From: Crossaster papposus
Taxonomy: Eukaryota; Echinodermata; Asteroidea; Velatida; Solasteridae
Length of the DNA stretch: 64,000 nt
Reading direction: 5' to 3'
Assembly (NCBI GenBank): GCA_037893245.1
Contig: JBAIAA010000531.1
Location: forward strand, 1,488,001 to 1,552,000
The notes beneath the pieces were generated by a model. It ran no database searches, was not told the DNA's origin, and saw only the letters and a list, made by a program, of their open reading frames with translations. Of the stretch, positions 46,301 through 58,600 are shown piece by piece. The position numbers and the translations under genes are program-made. Numbering within the stretch: position 1 is the stretch's first letter; each line of letters begins with the position of its first letter.

Positions 46301-49300
46301 CCTGATAATACATCCTTCCAGTCGCGTACTGCATCCCAACCTGTGTACAGAATAAGTACAAGTTTTAATTCAGGTATATTACGGGACATCACAGGTCAGG
46401 GGTTACCCATACGCCCACCATATTGATTCCAAAAATGCTACCCTGTGGAGATCCGAGCACAATGGAGACAATGGGAGTGAGTACATGCAAGTCTCCTGTC
46501 TCCATAGGCCAATTTATATACATGTAGGTGTAAAGGTCTCCACAAGGTGCAGTAGTCGTCTAAACAGTCACGTGATAAGGTTACGTTAATGGAAATCCTC
46601 GTTTTGAGTAAAATCAAGTCAACTCACAACTGAAAAGATCCAGGTTTGTATCTATTTGTACATGGGCTATAAGTCTTGTATAATCTGATGGCTTCTTGTG
46701 GTTTAAAGGTACCGGTAGGATACACTATTGGTACAATGTAATTGCTTGAATTAGCATGAATGGGTAGATTTGGGGGGTTGTATTTTATAGTAAAAATCGT
46801 TTAACTGACCTGTCAGAAGTTTTACAATCATGGATGCCGAGAAAATCACGAAAAACAGCGTTTGTTTTCAACCGGCGTCGAGCCATTATTCTTACGTTAT
46901 TTTATTTTTTTCACGATCGCCGTCCGGCTTGTTTTATAAAATTCAATTTTTCTCAATAATTACAGGATATCTAGGGCAATAATTTTGCTGGATGCCTAGA
47001 ATCATTATTTACTTTCGAATGAGTAAGATATTTCCTAATAATTTGGTACTAAATATTGTTGATATCTGCCAATGGTGTATCCTACCTTTAAATGTCAGAT
47101 ATAGGGTTGTGCACCAGAACCAGGTACTTGAATACCCGAGCATTGATATCAGGAATCGTTTCAAGATTATGAAATAGAGTACTCGTAGCCAACTTTACAA
47201 ATTACATAGTAACTTCTCAGACAATGAAAGCAAAAGGTTTGGAATGTCATAATAAAAAAGATCTGTGAAATTTTGTAGATGTGATATGGGAAAACTGTTA
47301 ATAGTTTTCTCTTAAAAATTATTTTTTCCACTACATGTACTTCCACAATATTTCTTAACGGAATTTAGTTAGTAGGTATACCAAAGATTAATATTGATAA
47401 ATCTCCATTTTTTTTAAAAGTCCCCCATTATTATTTATTTTGTAGTTTTCTCTACTATGTCCTGTGCCCAGTTCTGCCAGAACGTCTCACATATCAGAAA
47501 TAGGAATTGGTTCCAGATTATGAAATTGAGCACCCGTCACAAACTTTACAAATTACACAGTACATGTAACTCCTCAGACGATGAAAGCAAAAGGTTTTGA
47601 ATGTCATTTGTTGGAAATTTTCAAAATAAAACAAGGTTACGTGGGAAAACAAAATATATTTTCCCGTTCATGATGCTCGCGAAAGTTGCAGTTTACACCT
47701 ATAAAGCTATCTAGCTCACAGCCCTGTATACGTTTAAGTGACCTGTCACCACAATATGAGAGTAAAGTCGGAAAATGGAAAATTGAGATATTGGTATTTT
47801 CAATTTCTTGAGAAAGAGAGCTTTCCAATGGTAAATAACACTTGGGGTTTTTGCGATAAATACATTTTACAGCGCTCCAGAAAGTCACGGGTTTCACAAA
47901 ACGTGTTTGTGAGAAAACTTACTTATAAACATCCTAAAGAAAACACACAAAAGATTGCCAAACAGGACAAGTAAGGTTCGGTTGAGCATAGCAACTGCTA
48001 TGTTCTAATCATTATTTCTTCTTGAAACTTCCTACACATACACACTATTGTATAATCAACATAATATCAAAATTTCGAAAACGTGGGATAGTTACGAAGA
48101 ACTAATTTGCATATTTAATTACCGTGTTAATTAGACCACTGATGGACTTTAATCCAAACACTAACTATGCAAACACTACTCAGAATAATGTAATTTAAGA
48201 GGTTTTCGATCATCTGATTGCACCCCAAAATTAGGAATATGTAGAGGAGGACTTAGGCTTTCCAAATTACGCAAAATCTCAAAATTGACCACCCCTTCAT
48301 ATTTTGACTTTGGAAGGCCATATCTCCAAATCACATTGTGCGACTTTACTCTCATTTTGTGGTGACAGGTCACATAATTGTGTGGACTTGCATAAACATG
48401 CTGAACAGCAACTTCTGAGATTTGAATTTTTGGGATCGGTTTCTTTAAAGGATCGTATTCGTTTGGTAATTACTCCAAAAATTATGGCAATAAAAACTTA
48501 CTTGGTAAGAAGTACAGCAGCTTTGGATAATATAATGCATTATTAGAAACATTTCACTTCGAAGTACTGCGGTTATAGAAAAAGATATCACTTTTTATCC
48601 CAAAAAGTTTGAATCTGAGAAGCGTTACTGCAGTGACGTTTCTCAGATTGTGTATTCCAATACAGATTATTCTTCCTGTGTGGACAAAATCGCTACCACC
48701 TTTTGAAATGAAATTTGTACAGGTTAGCTTTATGGTATATATCTATAACTATATACATGTAGGATTGAAACAAACAGTGGGTTCCAATTACCAAACGTAT
48801 ACAATCCCTTTAACGGGTACAGGTCTATGTTTACCTATTTTGTTTTTAATAGGTACATGTACATGTACCCTAATCAGAAAAACAGTGAATTTAAGGAAAG
48901 TGTTGATGTTCTCACCCCCTTCTCTGGTGACAATCTGCTGGAGGTGGACAATGTCTAGGATTGCTTCCAGGTCTCCGTCTGTCAGGCCCTTCTTGAGCAT
49001 GTCAGTGTGACGATCAGGGTAGATCACCTGGTCTCGCAGCGTGCCTAGGGACATGTAAGGTCTGTAACCAGACATTCAGATAAAATGTAATTTTGAGAAG
49101 GGTCAGGATTAAGAGATGTGCCATTTAACAAGTTTGCGCCGGAGGACGATATATATCCGCAAAATTTTTCGAGATTCAAAACGGATGACGAATAAACACT
49201 TCCCAAGCAAGGCCCGAAAAAAATTGTTTACTATCCACGGATGACGCGTTAATCCATCAGGCACAGCAGTTTAATTCTGCGGAGAACGTGTATTCGCTGC

Positions 49301-52300
49301 AAAAGCTTCCTTGGTTGTTGCGATTGGTCGTGTATTTATGCCAAAAGTTACCCGCTAGCGCTGTGGAGGACGGTAACGTCCGTCGATGTCAGTTTTTTAT
49401 AATAATCGATTAATCGGAAATTCAATATCGAGTATACTCGATATATCGATTATTTCCCGTGTGCAAGATGAAGCCTAAAAACAGCGTTCAATATACTGAA
49501 GTCCGACAGTTTAATAGGTACGTTGCGTATACCGGTTTTCGGCTTGATCCTCCGCGCATGTTGTCGGTCCGAACAATATCAAATAGCGCCAGCCCGCGTG
49601 TTATAAAAAGAAAGAAAAAGATTACGGTTGCCGCTTCCGCTTGCTAGCTGGGCGAATAGCAGGGTGCAGAGAACGCTCCCGCAATTCTCGACTTGTGATT
49701 GGCCACGGGCCACCCCAAAATGACGCAGAGCCTTTGTGACTCGCCGACATGGAGTCAGTTGGCGACGTAAAGAGTTACATGTGTCCCCCCCCCTGTACCT
49801 ACCTACCCACAGCAAAAATAAACCATCCCATAAAAAAGAAACGTCCAATCTTGTTCTTCCTTTTAACAATCTCTTCTTTTCATTGGGTGTAATTGTATGC
49901 CACAAAGTGACATTTCCCAGCCTATTGAAATCCCAAAGTAATGGTCGGCCACATGTTGGCCCGCTTGCTACAATGTGTACATTTTGTAGGTCAGCTGTCA
50001 ATCATTGTCTGGATTTCTTGCTCCTATTGGAATATATTCGGAAAATACTCCCGAATAATTCTCCCGTGGTTTTACTTTATTCCTCTTGCACTGTATGCGG
50101 AGTGATCTGAAATTCGGTACCCTCTGGAGACCTGAACACAATGTGTATAATGGAGACAAAAGGACGCCGGAGGGTAAATTTCTATAGATAAATAGGTCGC
50201 CACAGGAAATTTCACGAATTAGATTTTTGGAGTGTGCCTCAAATTACTCAAAAAATAGGTTTAAGATGTGGGTTAGGGTTAGTGTTTGGGTAAGGGTATG
50301 ATATAGGGTATATTGGGTCAAAATGTCAACCCAGAAAATTAATTGTGGTTGAAATAGGAGCATTTTAAAAAAAGGTGCCCGACTTTTTAAGCAGTTTGTA
50401 CACGAGAACAAAGAGATGTCTCCACTAGGATACAAATTTGAGAGTGTGTGTGTATGCGGAGTGTATCTACATGCATGCGGAGTGCATGCGGAGTGTATGC
50501 GGAGTGTATGCGGAGTGTATGTTAATGTATGCGGAGTGTATGCGGAGTGTATGCGGAGTGTATGTGTAAAGGTATGCGGAGTGTATGTACTTGTATGCGG
50601 AGTGTATGCAAAATGTATGCGGAGTATATGCGGAGGGTAGGCACTCACCGCGTTAGGGGGACAGGCTCTTTTGTTTGGAAAAGACAGACCGAGTAGTGGG
50701 GAAATTTTCGAGTCCCCATAGCGCGTTGGGTGTTCAGTAAAGGTAGAACAAGGTAAAATCGGTTTAGGGTATAATAAAAGAAAATGAAGAAGAGGACAAA
50801 TTAGGGTGACCCTGCAAATTTTAGAATTTTAGAGTGTTCCATGGGTTGTCCACATAACGCTATCTACCAAAAGAATTGATGTGTATGCAGAGTGTATGCG
50901 GAGTGTACACAAAAATAGTAACAAAAAACTGTTCTTGTCCGCCTACCTTTGTGGAATGAAGAGCATTTCTTTTGGATTAGGTTTAATGAGTTCTCCGCTG
51001 TATGCCGGCCAGAGACCACACAGTATTCTGAACAGTGAGCTCTTGCCACACCCATTGGGTCCAGTGATCAACAGGTGCATGCCTTCTGTCACCTGAAATA
51101 AACAAGTCACAGGTAACAATTATTAATTACTATACTTCATACATATTCACAATCGAGAACCCAATTCTGACTGATCCATTAACCATCACGTGCCAGCCAC
51201 TTACTTCCAGAACTGTAACACTAGGAATGGGCATGATGTGATTCTGCATTTAAAGCGGACACGATCTGTAGCAGGATGTAATTTCAACCAAAAATTTCAA
51301 AAATCACATCCAAATGCTCCAAATTCACATCCTCAGTACAAATTCACATCCTTGGTTAAATTGTTAGTGTCCAAATTCACATCCACATGATGTAAATTTG
51401 CATTTTATGAAGGATGTGAATTTGGAAGAATGTGAATAAAAAAATCTTTTGATGAAATCATAGTGTGCTAAGAACCATGTTCGCTTTGATGCAAAATCCT
51501 CTTTGCAAATTGCAGGATTTTGCAGGATTGAGGGCACTTGGAAGTAATTGATGCATCGGATGAATTTGCAGGATTGAGGACATTTAGGGTTTTACCACTG
51601 GAGGATTAAGCAGGATCCAGGTCATAAGGCCTACTTGGGTATACTTGGGTATTTATCCAAATAAGGATTTGGGAGGATTGAGGTTATCTGTTATTTTATA
51701 CTTTCACACAGCTCATGGTATAGGCATATTCTCCGAAGAGCTTCAGTCAAGGTGTAATAAGTTAATGATAGGAAACAATTGCATATACCAAGGGTCATGT
51801 GTGCAGTCTTGTTGTAATGGGGCACTTAGCAGAAGTTTGTTCCACATTTGGCTGCATATAGTTAAATGGTAAACCCACTGTAGGATTTTGCAGGATTCAG
51901 GCAGTGGGTCCCAGTAATATTGGAGAATTTAGGTTACACATAGTTTTAACACTTGCAGGTTTTGCAGGATTGAAGTCATGTTCCAAAAAAATGGGGTAGG
52001 AAGTAAGGGTTAAGGTTTTTACAAACCTTCGATTGAAACTTGTGGTAGCTGTGGTAGAACAATGTCAAATTCATTTGTTTAATATAACTCGCTTGGGACA
52101 ACATTTTCGAGCCTAGTATTTTATATGCCCAATCATGGTGATGATAGGCTCATTCTGGGTCGGTTGATCAATTGCCTCAAATGAATTTTACGAGAATTTT
52201 GCACGCCGACATCGCCAAAATATCTACCAGGCAGTCTGTCATTTTGCTGGTTGTCGATTGATGAGGGCACTTTTGACACTCTTGTAACCAACACTCTTGT

Positions 52301-55300
52301 TCAACGCACTGCAGAAGTACAGCGATTCATAGATGCGGGAGCCCTTTACAGAACTCGACATTGATCTTCATTTAATGGAGATCAATGATTTTGACTGATG
52401 ATGTGCGTGGTGGTGTGTGTGTGTGGTGCCAACAAAACATATCGCACTGCTAAGTCCCACCCAAGTGATTTTTCTCATAATAATTCAGAACTACACTGAG
52501 AAAATAAAAATATGTCGGTGAAGGCCAAAAGGCAAAACCAAGTTTGATTTAAAATTTGATGTCAAGCAAGGATGAAAGAAGAAATTGCCAAGCAACTGCC
52601 CTCCGCACGCAGCAATACAACAGTGCTTTCTGCCAACTGCCAGTTCTACACTGGAAATATCAAAATACTAAAGTGAATGCCTTTGGTCAAAGTGTTTATT
52701 TTGTTTTTTGCCAAGTACGTATTCACATCAGCATACTTACTTTCAAGGAGAGTTTACTGACAACAACATCTCTGTTTGGGGTGATGATTGGCAAATCTTT
52801 GGCAATGATAAGGGCGGATTCTGTCTCTGTGACTTCCCCTGTCAAAAAAATTAATAAAAAATATTGAACATGTAGATATAAAAGCAAGCATCAACTGACT
52901 GTAAGGTTCATTCTCTGTCAAATCAAATGCTTTTCAGGGTCACTCTATATCTCACAGATTTTCTTTACATTTGCTAGAGTTGTTTGGCTGTAGAATGCCA
53001 CGGCCCAGTTGTTACGATGACTCATGTACGATGGTGCATGGGTTCGAACCCCGCCAGGAAAATGGTGTCTGTGCACTTGGGCAAGAAAACTACAATTGCC
53101 TCTCTCCACCCAGTAGAATAATTGGGTACCTGAGAGGGTTGAAGCTGATTGAACTACATGTATATCGGCTGCCGCGTAGTCCAGGGTCTGATGATGAATG
53201 GGTAATAATTGTAAAGCGCTTTGAGATTGTTGATACGATGGGAAGCGCTATTTATAAGCACGACTATTACTATTACTAATTAAAAAAACCAAAAAACAAC
53301 AATTTGAAGCGTCTCTTGGTTGCGGGGTTCGGGTTACAGGTCAATACATTTTTCACTCTAACTTCAGATATCTGTATTCCGGTTATAGGACTGATTGATG
53401 AAATTGATTTGTATCCTAAATTAAAGCTGCCAAGAACATTTTCTTTGGTACTGAACTAAATCGATCACTGCCAGGCCACTCATAAGCACTGACCCAGTAT
53501 TTATCAATGTCAGTCAAGGCATAGTACATGTACCCTCAGTTAACAAAACTAAAACAGTCTATTGAAACACCAATATGGTCAAATGCTCCTATCATTTGAT
53601 AGGTTTTGATAGATGGGTAATCTGGCTTTGTTTCAGCACTGAAAGAGGGGCGGGGGTTAACCCTCCTACTGTTATAACTAACACAACCTATCAAAAGCCA
53701 ATCCCTATCATCTTTTATAGCGAGGTGTATAAGTTAAGTACGGTAATTACGTTTTGTTAACAATTATAACTAGCTCCATGTTGGCACCCAGATCAGAGAG
53801 AGAGAGAGGGATAATGTGCAATACTATTTATATGCAATAATGTTTGGTCTAGCTATCACAGAAAGCTATAATTTCATTGTTTCCTTGTAACAAGGGGTAT
53901 CACTATACATATACCTTTAGAAATATTACTGTTTGGACCTTCACCCAATTGAGGACTTGATTTTCCTCCAACATTAACCCTATCGGTACTACATGTATCC
54001 CATACCCATCAAACTCTAAATGTAGGTTTTGCTACATGTAGGTTTTGGCCGGTTTGGTATCAAACCATAGCAACTTGTTGTTGCACTTTGTTTGACTCAG
54101 TACAAAAGGCCCAGGGAGACCCTGTTGAATTATGTGAGGTTCAGGGCAGAAAGGCATGAGACTTGTAAAAATGTTGGAGTTTGGGGGAATGCCCCTGGAG
54201 GCATTTATTCGTGGGTGACCTACGGCTGGTTACGGGACAGTTCCTGGTCATACAACTGTAAGTGTACATGTAGATGTACATGTACATAGACTGTACTGTA
54301 CACCCTGTGTGTCCCCCTCTCAAGCACATATACCGTAATTTCCTGCGGTAAAGACGCGTCTTATCCGACTTTCTAGACCACAAAAACATCGCTGCGCCCT
54401 ATCTTTAGGTGCGCCGTATCTGATGTCGCTTGAATTCAAAGTGACGGTCTTTGTGTGAAGAATTCTTTCAGCGCCGCAATCTTACTCAATAATGCGGCCA
54501 ACCAATTAGCTCAACTCTCCGGACATTGTGACCGTGTTTCCATTCCAACAATGCCGCGATGTGTTAATCCCCCTCCCCCCCCTCCCCCCTCCCCCCTCCT
54601 CCCTCCCCCTCCCCACTGCACTGATACTGAACAATTCATTGACCCATCTGTACCAAGTCAATAAAACTTCAATTGTTGGAGTTTATCAGGTTTAGTACAG
54701 CTATACATGTACATGTAGATTCAGTACATTGTACAAATACATGCTGAACCTGTGGAAGCTGCTGAAGTTTGCTAGGTTTGGTATGCTTTCTAGAGCCTAG
54801 GGGGTTAGGGTTAAAGGTACACATTCATACTCGGCAGTACACCTACATACATTGTACCTCCAACTACTATAAAGGACATTTTTAATAGTTGTAGCAAACT
54901 CTTAGCATAAGAACACTTGTGAAGTGTCATGGCCTATAGTAGTCTGAAACATTAATTTCATGGTCTGCGGGTAATTCTGCAGGTTGTGGGTTCAACCCAG
55001 AATGGGCTATGGCACTATAACATGGGTAGAGGTGTTATTAATGCCTTGTTGTGCACTAGTTACCCATCCTACATGTATCACCCCTTGAGGTTAAATTATC
55101 TTGTCTTGTTTCAGTGTGAGGGGCTGGGGCTTCCACACTTTTCTTTGTACCGGTAGCCCACACTTCAATTGGCCCTTGGCCTTGTGATAGTCAGTTTGCT
55201 CTAAAACAATTGTTTTAAACGATACTACCCTCCTTTGTTTAAGTTCCACATAAAACTTGGCAGTACCTGCATACCTGCAACCAATGGACCTTCTAGACCT

Positions 55301-55598
55301 TTCACATTTAACAACTAAAGGTCAGTCTAGGTCTAGCATGTTCCAGGTCCACGTACAAACTTGGCAGTACACCTACAGACATGTACCTGCAACCACTAAG
55401 GGACCTTCCAGGCGTGCCACACTCTTAGCATGCAGGGTCTTGCCTCCCTTGACAACTCTTGCCCTGACGTAATGGCCGTTGCTCACATCCTCAAATACTT
55501 CAAGAAGGTCCGACACACGAGACGTGTACCCAGCAAGGGCTGTCACCTAAGGAAAAACAAGTTAACAATTATACGTCCGGCAATTTTGCAGGCGTTTG

Positions 55599-55631
<33 letters not shown>

Positions 55632-58600
55632 AGGGCTGGAGATCTGTTTGTTGGTTGTTTGTTTGTTGGGTGGGGGGGGGGGGGGGAGGGGGGGGGGGGG
55701 GTGGGTGTGGGAGGGGGGTGTTTGTTTGTTTTACGATTACAAACAAACTACTGGAGGGATTTTTTTGAAACTTGGTGGGAGAAAGCTTGTGGGTCAAGGA
55801 TGATTCCATTAAATTTTCAGATCAGAAATCTTGATCACTTTGAACGATTTTTGTTTTATGTTTTTGCCGTTGGGCAACATTTGCTAATTGAGGGCACTGT
55901 AATAAACAACAGGTAATGTTGAGTATGCATTTTCACGGTTGGGGCGGAGGTCTGCACTTTATCCGGGTGCCTTTTTCTAGTTACATCAAGAATGAATTGG
56001 CAAACTCTATCAAAAACTTGAATGCATTTGGGGATTACTATTTATATAACCAATATTGTTAACACAGACCTATTTAACCAGTTCGCGCCGGATGACAAAT
56101 ATAAACGCACAGTTTTCCCCAGATTCAAAACGGATGACGCATAAACATGCCACGAGCAAGGCCAAAAATGTCTGTCAGCAGCGAGCAAGGCCAGAAATGC
56201 GTGGGTGTGATTCCCGGTAATAATGGCGGCCTGAACCTGCTTTGGATCGAGTTTCGTTAAAATAATCCCGCGCATCGGCTCGGTGATGCTGAAATAATCC
56301 TGGCGCGAACTGGTTAATGTTTTGCGTTTATGTATGCTGGAAATTGGAAAAGCCCATGAAACAAATGCTGTTCGTGTAGTCTGGTTCCCTGACTCTACAA
56401 ATCAGAGCATTGTATAGATGTCAGGAGAATTGTCCGGAACCAGACTACATGCAGCTGCCTTGCATCTGTTCATGGAAACATGTAAACAATGGCAAGCAAA
56501 ATGTTGAATAACTAAATTTGATAAATTGGGAGCATTATTTGATAAAAGAAAAGTCTTTTTTCCCCCCAACGCGATACAAACGACAACACAGCAGGTGCCG
56601 TGATTTCACAAGATGTTTGAGACAATTATTTACTTACATTAAAGTAAGGTATTTCATCTGCGTAAGTGCACAACAAGATTTTAAAATTTTTCTTTTGAGA
56701 AAAACCTATGCGTGCAACATCACAGCGGGCTACAGCAAATTTATAGAGATTGTCGTGTTGTGAAGTAACAGTTTTTGTTAAACGTTGGGACAGCAAAGTA
56801 TTTTCAGAAAAACAAAAGTTTTGTTGATTAACAAACAATTTCACAGAATGCAGATTTAGGTACCACATCCCCTATAGCCTTGTGTGCATTTATCTGCTAT
56901 ATTTATCCCAAGAAAAAAATTGTCAAATCTTGTTGTGCACATGCGCAGTTGGAATACCGAACTGGTTTATTCAGTATTTTTGTTTTAGGATATTTTGCAA
57001 AGGTTGCATATTGCATGTTACCGGTAATGTTCACGGTCTAGCCTTTGTGCTTTTCCCAGACAACTCTCACCTCTTTGTACGATGACATGACCCTCTCCAT
57101 GGCATCGGCCAGGCTTAGCAGCAAGCTCTTGGCCGTGATGAAGTTTTGGGTGCGAAGACTGACAGACTCGGTCTCAGTGGCTGGTTTTCCATCTGCAATA
57201 AATAAAGTTACGAACAAAATGTAATGTATGTACATGTATGTAGCTGAGTTATAAGTATAGGGTTGAGACTGAGAGAAATTGAAAAACATACGAATTGATC
57301 ATCAGAGGACTCAAAGGCCTAGGAGCAACGTAGTGTCTATGGCATGTTGGTACATCTCCTTGAAGGGATTTCTAACAACAGGCTACCCATTCCCCCTTTT
57401 TCTGCATTGGTAAATAAATCTTTACGTTTACAAAATGGGTAAGAAAAAACATAAATAATTCTTTAACCCTAACTACCCCAAACCCATCAAACTCCAACTA
57501 CAAGTTTTTTAGCAACTTGTTGTTAGACTTTGTTTGACTCAGTACAAAAGGCCTATTGAATTATGCGAGGTTCAGGGAAGAAAGGCATGATATCTACATA
57601 CGTGTAGACTTGTAAACATGCTGGAGCTTATTATGGGGAATACGCAGACAGTACATGCATTTATTCGTGGGTGATCTCAGGTTGGTCATGGCACAATTTC
57701 TAGTCAACTGAGTTTGTTTTTGATTGATCGGGGACGTATAACAATAGAAGACAATAGGGTCCCCTATTTCGCTAGGGTATCCTATTTCGCTAAAGTCCCC
57801 AAATCCGACTCGTGTGCAAATCCTATGGCGATCATCCGAAAACGTTAAGGTACAAACAAAAGAGGAAAGACGGTCGGACAATGCCCCGTCCCCGATTGAC
57901 GGCATTTACCAACTTGTGTGTAAGTGTACACCCTGTGTGCCCCCACTCAAACACATTCTAACAAACAGAGAACCAATGGCCAGTCATCACAGCCCCGTCT
58001 GATCATGAACACTGAACAATGCATAGACCCTTCTGAAGTCAATCAAACTTCAACAGTTGGAGTTTGGTAGGTTTAGTACTGTTACAATTGTAGGTTCATA
58101 TAGATCAGTACCAATAATTACTTAACCTGTGAGCAGTTGTTGAAGTTTGTTAGGTTTGGTATACTTTCTAGTGCGACAGGGGGTTAGCTAGGGTTTAATA
58201 ATGAAACGGACCCAAACAAGTTTACAACAAACTTACAGCACAATGATGAAGTAGTCTTTTTAGAAAAAAACTTCAACAGCTACGGCATATTAACTATCAC
58301 AAAGTGAGCTATTTTATTTCTGATATACAAAGGCAGTCGACCTGCACAATCTTTTCCACCTGACCCGCCTGTCACTAGATGCAATTTTCAGCCGTTTTCT
58401 TTTGACAGTGCCACAAAGGAGAAGTCTGATTTTTATTTGGCGATTATGTGAATTAGTTAATTTAAATTATTTTCGGAACAGATACCAAGTGAAATCACAA
58501 TTTCCAGACGGAATCGGAAAAGATTAAAAAATTGCTGGATTTGCCCAAGCCTATGGGATACTCAATTTGGAAGTAGTCACAAAGCACTGTCTGCTGCTCA

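Noticed and set aside
50268-50300. Telomere-like ttagggttag
   Set aside because: Only about two units; related AT-rich 'agggtataatga' words nearby explain it.
50445-50640. CRISPR-like array
   Set aside because: Units are contiguous 11-bp repeats without spacers and the genome is eukaryotic.
50244-50648. Open frames rich in CGVYAECM or HTLRIHSAY repeats
   Set aside because: Translation of the 11-bp minisatellite; both strands are open for the same reason.
55543-55916. Proline-rich and Cys-Leu-Ser repeat frames
   Set aside because: Caused by the TCTG microsatellite and poly-G run in ABCD intron 3.
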